Positions 20,318 through 30,577 of a stretch of DNA of 64,000 nucleotides are shown one piece after another (the first letter of the stretch is position 1; each line of letters begins with the position of its first letter). The notes under the pieces were generated by a model. It worked only from the letters and a program-made list of their open reading frames with translations. It had not been told where the DNA came from and ran no database searches. Origin of the DNA: Haliclona indistincta. Lineage: Eukaryota; Porifera; Demospongiae; Haplosclerida; Chalinidae. The stretch lies in contig OZ024787.1 of assembly GCA_964017065.1 (NCBI GenBank), positions 7,392,996 to 7,456,995 of the forward strand, in the 5' to 3' direction. Both the position numbers and the translations under genes were made by a program.

Positions 20318-22302
20318 TTACATGAAGAATCTTTTTCGATCGGTATCCATTTGCTTGCGCTAAGAGAGAAAGCAATGACTACGCTCCTCACAGTGATAGA
20401 CGTGGCACTCACCTTGTGTACCCAAACGTAGTCTCCATACAAACTATCAAACGTTCCTTTTTGGAGTGATCGTAACTTGAGAGTAAATCGTGGACCAATC
20501 TCCTGCAGCCCCACCTTCTCAGCATTCTTGAATATATACCTGTAAACCACAAACACGAAAAGCTGAAGCTAGTATGAAAGCTAATGCTGGTTGTAGCATT
20601 CTGTCCTGTGTTTAGAAAGCTGGTTGCGATTAGCTAAACTTTACTCTGGCTAGACTTTCAAGTGTACATCTATCAAGTTATAATCTAGCACATTCCTCAT
20701 ATAAATTCGGCACAAAATAAACTAGATTTGCTTGTCCAACATTTGGAAGCAATTATGGGTACATGTTTCAGAAAAGCCGAATAACAATTAATGGCGACAA
20801 ACATATGATTCCGAAGAAGAATGCATCTACAGCTCTGTTCTGAGGTGCAGTCACATTGGGCTGTTGGCTGACTGTGATGAAGAACTTAAATTTGGAGCTT
20901 TGACATGCAATTCAGTGAAAAGGTGCTAAAAGAGGCGTCAATTAGAAGTTATCGCTTACGTTTCAATGTACTTCAGGCATGCCTGATACTGGGCAGTTTA
21001 AAATTGAGGCAGTACAAAGCCTGAGAACATAGACAAAATCAATATTAAGTAACAATCATCTAGGATTGAACTTGTGCCTATAAACAGCGCTCTTGCCTAG
21101 CCCTAATCAAACAGCTAGAGTTATACCATCAAGCACTAACCTGTGATGTCTAAAGAATACAAAATCTCTCTGGTTATGAAATGTGACCACTCTACGGCCC
21201 ACAAACTGGGGGTCTTGAGGAAACAGAGCAGCCAACATGCGACCCACAGTGTGACCAAGTCTAGTGGTGAAGTGGTTCAGAATGACCTCTGGTTGGTGCG
21301 AGGTTGGTCGTCCATGACCTTTGATGTGTCGACCCTGACGGAAATTGCTTAGCTTGAAGTAAGCAGTGGGTCCCTCAGGAAGATGAATCAGCCACAAACC
21401 ATCTCCAGAAAGGTTAAGAAAACACACAAACCAATCATTGACAGAGAACTTCAAAGGCATAAACTTATTAAAGCCTTTATTGCACACAAACATGATACCT
21501 ATCAAGAGACTATGTTATACAGCTTATCTCAAGGATACTAGGATTCTTGACGTGTTCTTCCACTATTATCAAAGAGGTATAGTCTCTTTTCACAGCTTCC
21601 TGAATGATGGACTTGATTCGTGCTCCTTTTCTCCACTTGAACTCAGAGTTGGGTATACAAATACAAAGCTCCTTGAGCAGCAAGTTGGTTTTCTAAGAAA
21701 AGTGATAGAACACGGAAACATGAGTGTGTTTAGGTGGCGGGTGACCAAATTAATGATATTCATGACTTTGCAAGTAGCTATATTTGACTATCTAAGGATA
21801 TTCGTGCAGACAGAGTTGCTGCGTGCAGTTTGCTTGCCTAGCTACCTTAATATTGAGCTCTACGGTTGTTAAAAGGGAGAAAGACTATGTGCATAATGTT
21901 TATCACTCACTTGTGAAGCTCTTGTGAATGAAGTCAGGAGAACTTTAGGTGTGACTTGTCGGCTGAAATACGCTGACAATTCATCTGTTCTCTCATCCTG
22001 GAGCACTTCGTCATCATCGGGCAACACAATAGTCTCTTCTGGTAGACGAGTGCTTTCCAGTGTCTTTGGAACCTCCTTTGGCGGAGCCTAACAACAAAGA
22101 ACATAAAGACAGAAGTGGTTGCTTTGTACTATAAGCTTACCTCGTCTCCAAGACTTTCTCTTAGCTGTTTTCTTTGCTTGCGCCTGTCTCTTTTTTCTTT
22201 TGCTTTCTTCAGACGATCTTTGTGGTGCCAGGCCTGTCGTAGCTGCTTGTTCTTTGTGGAACGAGAGCAGTACAGGTTTTGAACAGCTCTGTGAGTTGCC
22301 AT
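20318..22302 (-). CDS. RPF1: Ribosome production factor 1 (Brix domain), 6 exons
   Basis: RPF1 acts in the nucleolus in 60S subunit assembly, binding pre-rRNA through a Brix domain. My exon model on minus is 22302-22141, 22087-21911, 21692-21539, 21402-21141, 20539-20413 and 20359-20318. All introns are GT-AG, and the total is 924 nt, 307 aa, in frame. Recognisable blocks are a basic N-terminus ([15 protein letters not shown]), [20 protein letters not shown], the Brix core ([40 protein letters not shown]), [38 protein letters not shown], and a C-terminal MDTDRKRFF. It is about 40 residues shorter than the human protein, all at the N-terminus. The start ATG at 22302 is supported by the short distance to the divergent RCHY1. 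Confidence 0.93.
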
Positions 22303-22388
22303 CGTGAGTGACACGTGGGTGGGTGTGACTATTTATCCTATCTCCGTGTATTTCCGTTCATTCTCGGCTCACGTATTCATTCCAAATA
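22303..22388. promoter_or_regulatory. Divergent promoter between RPF1 and RCHY1
   Basis: Only 86 bp separate the two start codons, so 5' UTRs and promoter elements must overlap or be very short. The segment contains an E-box-like CACGTG and a TATTTAT stretch. No element is proven. Confidence 0.65.
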
Positions 22389-23107
22389 ATGGCCGCTAAG
22401 GTGAGTAAGGATATCGATGAGCAAGAGTCTCTCCCCAACGGAATAAAGCCGTTCAGCGGGTGCAGGAGCCTCTGTAATCACTACAGCCGAGCTTGTTCAC
22501 TCGTGGTAAGGCACTGTGGTTGATTAAAGCATCCGATTCTTGTTGATTTACGACATTCTCTACAGTCTGCCTGTTGTAAAAAGGTCTATCCTTGCCGCCA
22601 TTGTCACGATGACAAAGAGTCTCACACGATCAACAGATTTGAAGTGACTGAGGTGGTGTGCCGCCAATGCAGCTTACAGCAACCGGTTAGTAAACACCAT
22701 AAATCGTATGAAAAACTTTTCTTTTATCATGCACTGTTTGGTGTCTGTATAATGTACTCACCGGTTTCCTTGTGTGTTGAACAATGTTGCCTCCGTGATC
22801 TTTGACAGTAATACACTGATTTGGTATGTCAAGAATGTCTGTTGCATGTACAGTCATTATTGGCTCTTGGTTATGTGAAATCCTATAAATGAAGACATCC
22901 TTTGCACTTTACAGCTTTTTCTCACCTTTTGGTACTAAATAACAATAGAACATTTATCACTTTCATGTTTTTGTATCAGAAGTAAATTTTTCATCTTTCT
23001 CTCTTCTCTCTCCCTCCTTCCCCCCCCCTCTCTCTCTCTCTCCCTCCCTTCCTCCCCCTCCCTCTCTCCCTCCCTTCTTCCCTCCCTCCCTCCCTCCCTT
23101 CTTCCCT

Positions 23108-23156
<49 letters not shown>

Positions 23157-23182
23157 TCTCTCCCTCCCTCCCTCCCTCCCTC

Positions 23183-23245
<63 letters not shown>

Positions 23246-25908
23246 CCCTCCCTCCCTCCCTCCCTCCCTCTCTCTCTCTCCCCTTTTCCTCACCAACTCT
23301 CAGGTTGCTGAGTCATGTGTGAAGTGCTCTATTCGGTTTGCTAGCTACTACTGCAGTGTGTGTCGTCTCTATGACGACACAGAGAAGGGACAGTTTCACT
23401 GCCAGGGCTGTGGAATATGTCGGTAAGGGTGAGCGAGAGAGAGAGAAGGTGGGATGATCAGAAGTTTTTAGTACAAGAAAGTGATGAAAATTGCGGCTGA
23501 TCTAGTGATCAGTTTGAACTAAAAACAGTGGTGTTGAACACAGGTTGTCAAGCCGTGAGACATTCAACAGAATTATCACAGAAATAAACTAAGTATTTCG
23601 AGTGAAGTGCCTATGATGTGTATTGTACATGTAGTACCGCATAGCGGGAAATTTTCTTCCGTTAATTTCACAAATTACAGACTACATGTATTCGCGAAAA
23701 TGTTATCTGCGAATGTCTTGTTTTAGTTGACAAAGATAGGGCAATAGCGCTGATTCCTGAAAATATTATTCGCGAAATGCTCTATCGCGCATTTGCAAAC
23801 ATTTTCTCCTGGTATACGGTATATTCTTGATAGGCATTGTTTTTTGTTTTGAAGTTGTCATGGTCTAATTGTTGTCCTCAGGATTGGCGGCAAGAGCAAC
23901 TACTTCCATTGTGATCGTTGTGGTCTGTGCATACCCATCAGTATGAAGGTGTCGCACACTTGTGTACAAGATGCCTCTCACTCAAACTGTCCCGTGTGCA
24001 TGGAGGTGAGGGATCTAACATGGTAGAAAGAGGAAGAGAGAAGTGTACTAGTTTGTACTGGTACAAATTGCCTTGACTTCCTAAGAATCTGTGTTCTCTT
24101 GTTTCAGGATATTCATTCATCTCGTGTTCCCGCCCATATTCCTAAATGCGGCCACCTTCTACACATGTGAGTGTGTTCATCTTCTCACTGTGTGTGCTTA
24201 GCAGTGAACTGAGTGAACTTGGCACTAGTACAACTAGGGAGACCTAGCAAATGCGAATAAAAGCTGCCAAGCATTGTTAGGATTTCTAAATAACTTGTGC
24301 CAAATAGTTATGTAGTGATCTTATGGGTTACTATTGTATCATGTTAGATATACTGGGAAGGGTGGGAACTATATTCACAGGTAGCTGAATGGGTCTAATA
24401 CTGTCAATCTAATACCATAGATTCATGGTTAGAGTCAGTCCTTGCAAAGAAAATTAAATGCGCATAATATTAACACAATCCGCATTCATATTATACGTGC
24501 AGCTAGCAACAAAAAAATTAAATAACACAAAACTTAACAGACGAAAATTTTGTGAACTAATATCTTCCGACCTAGGACGGTATTCATGAATTCTCATTAG
24601 ACTGCTGTTTTTTTCTTCCAATAGACCTATTATAGTTGTTATACCCAACCCATGTATGTGTATCATAACTGTTTACTTACTGTAGGGCGTGTTATCAAGA
24701 TATGGCTAAGAATGGGTGAGTACATGATTCACTACACGTTTAGATTATTTTTCTATTCGTTCTTGTCGTTCTTGTTGCTGTGTGTAGGTTGTATCAGTGT
24801 CCTCAGTGCCAGACTAGTCTAATGGACATGACCAGCCACTGGAGGAGCATGGACCAAGAGTTGCAGCGATGGATTCTACCACCACAACTGAAAGAATTCA
24901 AAGTAAAGGTATGTCAAGCTTTGATTAAAGAGCTACTGGATACTTGTGTGGGAATAAATCGATGCCCAACTTTTTCTTTTATACTGCTGCATGTGCTGTC
25001 TTTGTATGTGTGCACTTTGTCTGATAAATGTAATGTATATCCCATAAAGTTCACTTCCTGCCTTCTGTTGGTATGCACCTGTTGAGATGGTTATGAGCAA
25101 GAAAAATTTACTTAAGACACATTGTTATGAACCTGATTTTAAAAGCGCTTCACTTTATAGCCCCTACCTCTTGCATATTTTACCAATTCTTAACTCTACG
25201 CATGTGCTTTATCTCATTTCCTCTAATTTTTTCCTCACAGATCCAATGTAGAGATTGTCAGAAGGTATGTCACTCTATATAATGGTCCTCTAGACTTTAC
25301 TTACCCTATTTTTATCTTCTCAGGAAAGTCAAACACCATTCCACTTCATTGGGTTAAAGTGTCTCAACTGTTTCTCGTACAACACGGTACGTACTGGCAG
25401 CGAAGAGATGCCGCTAGAAGACGTAGATGCAACCGCCATCAGTACTTTGAACTTAGAAGATGACGAAGAAGATGGCGAAGAGGAAGAAGATGATGAGTCC
25501 GATTCAGACTCTTTTGCGACTCCACCGAGTGAAGATATGGAAATGTTTGCACACGGTCTACACAACATGCTGATGGGTGATAATGAGCCCATGCTACACC
25601 ACATTGAGCATTTGTTTGGTCTGCCGCACTATTTTGACCATCCTATTGGTCTGCCGTTTATACATGATCTAGACGCAGCGTTCCCTCCCGAGCTGGATGA
25701 ATTGAGTGAAGAAGATGAGCATGAAGGTGAAGCCAATGGAGGGACGACGATGTCGGACGGTTGGGAGACGTCAAGTGAGGAAGAAGTGATCGGAGGAGAT
25801 GAGGAAGATTTGGGACAGAGAAAAGTGATGGACAATGTCACAAGTAGCTCACAATCACCACCATCACCATCCCCACCTCCACAATTATCATCCCCACCAC
25901 CACACTAG
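22389..25908 (+). CDS. RCHY1: CHY/RING zinc-finger E3 ubiquitin ligase (Pirh2), 9 exons
   Basis: RCHY1/Pirh2 is a RING E3 ligase; in vertebrates it targets p53. Exons are 22389-22505, 22566-22685, 23304-23422, 23882-24005, 24108-24166, 24686-24715, 24788-24908, 25241-25264 and 25324-25908, all GT-AG. They sum to 1299 nt, 432 aa. In order there is a CHY zinc finger (from CNHYSRACSLV, with CCKKVYPCRHCHDDKESH), a CTCHY segment ([20 protein letters not shown]), a RING finger (CPVCMEDIHSSRVPAHIPKC then GHLLHMACYQDM and CPQC), and a C-terminal zinc ribbon (CRDCQK...LKCLNCFSYNT). Beyond this, about 165 residues follow that the human protein (261 aa) lacks: acidic Glu/Asp/Ser runs, a His-rich middle and a proline-rich end. 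The intron between exons 2 and 3 holds a long CT microsatellite. Confidence 0.93.
22992..23290 (+). repeat. CT/CCCT microsatellite in RCHY1 intron 2
   Basis: An almost pure pyrimidine tract of about 300 bp (CTCTCT and CCCT motifs) ends a few bases before the exon 3 acceptor at 23303, so it doubles as a giant polypyrimidine tract. The minus-strand 101-codon Arg/Glu frame here is an artefact. Confidence 0.9.
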
Positions 25909-26883
25909 GTGTCATCAAGTCCAAGTGTTTATTTATAATAACAATAATTATGTCTAAGCCATGTGTCCAGGCATACAATACAAGGAGATACGATTCCTTA
26001 TAACCAGCTGAAATTACAATTTTTAGTTGATCGAGATCACACGATCCCTTATAACCAGCTGAAATTATTTTTATTTTTTTTAGAATAATACTGATATGTA
26101 CAGGAAGTGTTAGGCTTGTGGCTACCGATGTATGTAGTACCAAACGCAGGACAATGTTAACCCTTTAGTTACTGAATTATTTTGGACAACGTATGGAATG
26201 TGGATAGATAATTAGATATGTATAGTAGTCTGTTCGTTCTACGAAATTACAATAAAATAGTTTAATAGTGATTTTGCATTGTAAGTTGAAACACAGGTAT
26301 CAAACACTGCTATGAGAAAGTACAAAGTAATTACTATTAAGAAAAAGTGGTTACAATTGACTTACAATTACAATTCATGATCATACAACTGTTAGGAATA
26401 ATGTATAAGATATTACAGGAGATTAGTTCATGTACAAGAATCATTCCGGCATTAGGCTTCACTTGACGTCTGCATCACTAGACATCACTGTAAGCAGAAA
26501 TCCCTTCAACATGCTAAAATCGATAGAAAGAGAAGCATATAATTGGACCGTTAATTTATTATTAATTTTTAACTGCACTTTAAAAATTATTTAGGATCAA
26601 GTCAATCTCATGCTAACTATATAGAGGCCTCATGTGTGTGAAGATCATAATATTATTAGAGTCTAAGGTCAAACTGTGATAGACATGCTGTGACAGGAGC
26701 CTGCTTGCAGCTACACTACATTCTATGTACAATTATAGGAAAGAGGATCTAGAATAAACAATAATGTTTACAGTTATTATAGTTGATTGATGGTATCATC
26801 AGTATGCACTATCAATAGCACATGTACAGTTGCAAGAGAATAAAACAGTAATCTTGCATGCCTATACCATGTCTCAGCTGCTA
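25909..26883. other. RCHY1 3' region and intergenic space
   Basis: A polyadenylation signal AATAAA lies at 26251-26256, with an alternative near 25938. A direct repeat CTTATAACCAGCTGAAATTA occurs near 25997 and 26050. At 26157, TTAACCCTTTAGTTACTGAATTATTTT matches the right end of the piggyBac-like element at 36680-37278 in inverted orientation, so an element end or relic lies here. No gene seen. Confidence 0.55.
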
Positions 26884-29130
26884 CTATATAACAGCTGCAC
26901 CTTCACTTTGATGCTGTACACATAGCATCAATGACAGTGATGAACTTACTGAGCCAGGTGGTGAAGTGGTGCACTTCTCTTGGTTGAGTAAGAGATCAGA
27001 TGGTGTACAATTAGCTTGCCTAAGTTTGTCATACTGTAAAAGACAGCTATAATTACTGCTCTTAAAAAAATTATGCTGACCACAGAATCGATTTCTTTCC
27101 CAGCAAAAGCATGCTTGTGCAACGTATTTGTGAGTGGAATAGCAGTGGAGTGTCGGACTTGTGGTTTCTGATTTAGTAAGGAGTCAATAGTGTCTGGCTC
27201 TGAGTCAGTGCGGGTTGATTCTGATCAGAGTACAATAATGGTGTGTTGTAACAATAATATTGATTACCCACTTGAGCTGGTCCTGTAGCAGCAATGAAAA
27301 TACTCGCGGTTGAAGTAGATGAAGACCAAAATTATGACAATGACGGCAGTAAATACTACTATACCAGTTAAGCTGACTGCTATTGAAGATAGAGTAGTTA
27401 TGGTGTCGACTGTTTGAACATAGATAAGTGACCTCATGATAAACCAACTTGTGTGCTTACATGATGAATTGGGTACCATAGTAGGAGTGACTTTGATGCT
27501 GATACTAGATGAGTCTGCTATACCGACTACTTCATAAACAAGCAACATAATTTGGACCTGCTTTGACTGAACAATATACCATCATACCTGAGCTAAGTGG
27601 AGTGGATGTTGACAAGGTGTTTTGACTAGGGACGGTTGCTGGTACGATTGTTATCAAGCCATCATGCACGTAAGCAGGACCCATGTTGAAAAGGAACTCC
27701 TCATACTGGTTATACACTCTCACAAGATATTCTCCAGTAGATAAGTCAGTAAAGTTGACAGATCCCTTTTTAAAACCTGACTCCTTCAGTTGTTTGATCC
27801 TTGTATTTTGGTTTACATGTACTAATGCTGCAACTCCTCGAACAGGTGAATTGATGGAGTACGTGCACTCCACTGATATACTGGCGAGATAAGAGTACAC
27901 AGCACAGCTTTGAACATCGTATGAATCTGCAGGTACACATAAAATAAATACATACAAATCAGTAACTTACTGAAAGGGACAGTCTTCATCTCAACTTTTC
28001 TATCTCCAACACCGATGTTAATGTCACACGCATAACGATGATTCTTCTCAACATAGATTGTGTAGTTCACTAGACCAGGTTGTGAAATAGCCACAGTAGT
28101 GTGTGGGGTCTTGTTTGAGCTGTTTGTCATTCGGTAAGTCACAGATGACAATTCTTGATCAGGACAGATGGTAAAGCTCCGCTAAAAAATAACATGAGTT
28201 ATTCATGTATTTTGAAATCTTTTAACTTGCCGGTTGTATATCAATCACAAAACTAACAGCTCGATGAGAATAATTGTAGTAGGCTACCACAGGCTGAGAC
28301 ACATTGACAAAGTGATAGTAATCTATAAATTTTGTTTAAGATATTATAATATGGTGTATAAAGTATAAAATACTCACCTCCTGGTGTTCTCTGCACAACG
28401 ACTACACCATGACCAAGCCGTTCTGATGAGAGTGCAGTCACATTAGCTTTGTAGAACTGACAAAATTGGAGATCATCCACTGGTAGAGGATACTGAGTGT
28501 TGGTGGTAGTGTCACTGATGATCACATCACCAGTGTTGTTGTTCACTACAGTCGCTATGTAAGAGAGATCACTGAGTACACCAGCAGTTACTGGAGGGTC
28601 CCATAGTAGAGTGTTGAATGAAGGATTGAATCTGACATTAGTGACTCGCATTGTACCAATACCTGTATGATAGCAATATGAGATAACTAGTCTACTAGTA
28701 TTGTTCACAACTCACCAGAGAGAACAGTCAAGGTTGCATTGTTACTAGTCACTTCACCAGGATACAATACACAGTGTACAGTAGTGCCATTGTTCTCTAT
28801 CGTTGCTGGTACAGTGAGAGAGGACTGTATCGTACCTGAAGCTGTCACTGTAGTGGTATGAAAAATGGCTCGATCTGTGATTCTGATGTCAGTAGCAAAT
28901 AAATCATCAACTTTCCACGCAATGATATCAGCACCAATGGCAGCACAGTGGAACTGAGTATTCTCTCCAATCAGTGCACTTACTGACACAGGACCCTCTG
29001 TGATAGCTACAAAATGAAACATAATGTAAATAGCATAAAGAAGCATTGTTTTCAACATACTGGCAGCACTAGCAGTTGTGATCAAGATAATCAAAATACA
29101 AACTTGCTTCTGACAGACAAAGAACGTCAT
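26884..29130 (-). CDS. Type I Ig/FN3 single-pass receptor, copy 1 (10 exons)
   Basis: Exons on minus: 29130-29061 (signal peptide MTFFVCQKQ...ILIILITTASA), 29006-28716 (Ig domain, Cys at FHCAA and VHCVL), 28662-28378 (FN3, LLWDPPVTAG), 28322-28231, 28181-27971, 27926-27588 (further beta-sandwich domains with many N-glycosylation sites), 27514-27461, 27409-27272 (TM, SLTGIVVFTAVIVIILVFIY), 27220-27081 and 27033-26884 (cytoplasmic). The total is 1770 nt, 589 aa, in frame. The intron after 28231 uses a GC donor; the donor at 27271 is GTGGGT. The tail contains SVYDKL, which fits the ITIM consensus across the last splice junction. It is a close paralogue of 40960-43562. Function is unknown; the layout suggests a cell-surface recognition receptor. 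Confidence 0.8.
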
Positions 29131-30577
29131 TTTAGCAGATTGCCAGGATAAGTTCTGGATCAGAGAAGCAACGTAACAACAGTCACATAGTACTTGAACT
29201 ATAAAGCTCTCATGAAATGGTATTTTCGTGCGTGCCAATCTGAAGCTGCAAAGGCGGGGCTCGTGATGTAATAACGTGGGCGGGCTGATCCGTTCCACGT
29301 GTGACAAGGTGTGCCTTATCAGAATCCATTCGTTTCTCCATGGTCGTTCCTCTTGATCATTTTTACCCGTGCGCACTATGCGCCAGGGTTATGCGTTTGT
29401 GTCCGTCTATATGTGTGTGTCGTCAAAAAACACGATTGTTTACTTCTCACCGTTCGAAATTCGCCACAAAAACGCAATTTGCTGCCTGTTTACTGAATTT
29501 ATAGTCCTGCGAAGACCTTTACAGCGTCCTGAGAGTCTTGATCGAGCGGCCAACGATGGCTTTCTATGGCCTTCTAAGAACAATATAAGGCAGAAGAGGT
29601 TGGATGATAAACGTGTCCAGGCATGAGGCTACACGACGAAGCTGTGAAACACCAGAGCAGCGTCGTCAGAAGAGACTGCTAGACTTGTCAACCCGTCAGG
29701 CAGATCGAATTGCCTCTGAAACACCAGAGCAGCATCACTAGAAGATATTGCTGGACAAGTCGGCACGTCAGAAAGACATGCCTCTGAAGCACCAGAGCAG
29801 CGTCAGAAGAGACTGCTAGACTTGTCAACCCGTCAGGCAGATCATGATCAGAATAGATAATAAGCGTGCATGAACAATTAAGTCTACACATCTGACTTCT
29901 TCAAACACTATTGTGTATATACTAAACAAATACATGCATGAGTCAGCGCACAGGTATGTGTTCCATTGAACTCTAGTTGTCCATGCAATATTGCTTAGTC
30001 TCTCTCACCATATGCATTTTTACAACATATGAAATTTCTTTATAGTTTGCTCAAAGTCACAGATGCTGTAGGGAGCTGCAATGCATGAGGTGATTGAATA
30101 TAGGTAGACTGAGCTACATCATTGTATAGTGTACCGTATTGCTGGCAATATTTGTGAATCCAAAATCGCTGGTTTTTGTTTGTGGGAATAAAGTTTACAT
30201 CTCCCTTTTGTGTATAATGTATCCTTCTCTCTATCCCTCCTTTCTTTCTCCCTTTGTCATCTCTTAGGTGTTTGTTACAGCCCGCATCAAGCAGTATTTG
30301 TGTGTTGCTCTCTCTAAGAACGGCGGCGTATCCAGCGTACCTGAAGTATTTGAGCTGTCACTGCCACTCCTTAATCTGTTCTCATCCTTTAAAACTCACC
30401 TGAAGATGCAGTATGTCAGATGTGTATTGCTATTCACAAAACAAAATGAAAATTTTCAATATGATCATGATCGGACATACATACGTAAAGCTAGTGTATC
30501 ATCACATGCAGATTTTAGATAAGATTTTTGATTACATCATCAAATTTTTACTTCACGTGAGTTTTTCTCTCTAACTG
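29131..30577. other. Intergenic region between type I copy 1 and type II copy 1
   Basis: 29131-29345 and 29985-30560 are homologous to 48809-49035 and 49045-49690, showing that a unit including both neighbouring genes was duplicated. Between them, 29360-29870 is absent from the other copy and holds a plus-strand coding remnant (separate entry). Confidence 0.6.
29540..29850 (+). pseudogene. Remnant of ETPEQ-repeat (STPR-like) protein
   Basis: Three repeats begin with the codons for ETPEQ or a variant, at 29646, 29718 and 29786 (spacing 72 and 68 nt). A related stretch (IRQKRLDDKRVQA) precedes them. The first repeat reads ETPEQRRQKRLLDLSTRQAD and continues RIAS. This 23-24-residue Arg-rich pattern resembles STPR-type repeats, which occur in DNA-binding proteins and in proteins linked to mobile elements. 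A stop codon and a frame change break it, so it is a dead fragment. Confidence 0.45.

Noticed and set aside
21438..21872. 144-codon plus-strand frame overlapping RPF1
   Set aside because: It runs antisense to RPF1 exon 3 and adjoining introns, which have a convincing spliced model.
22991..23296. 101-codon Arg/Glu-rich minus-strand frame
   Set aside because: Pure by-product of the CT microsatellite in an RCHY1 intron.
25329..25841. Ser-rich minus-strand frames in the last RCHY1 exon
   Set aside because: Reverse complement of the acidic Glu/Asp/Ser-coding run; no other support.
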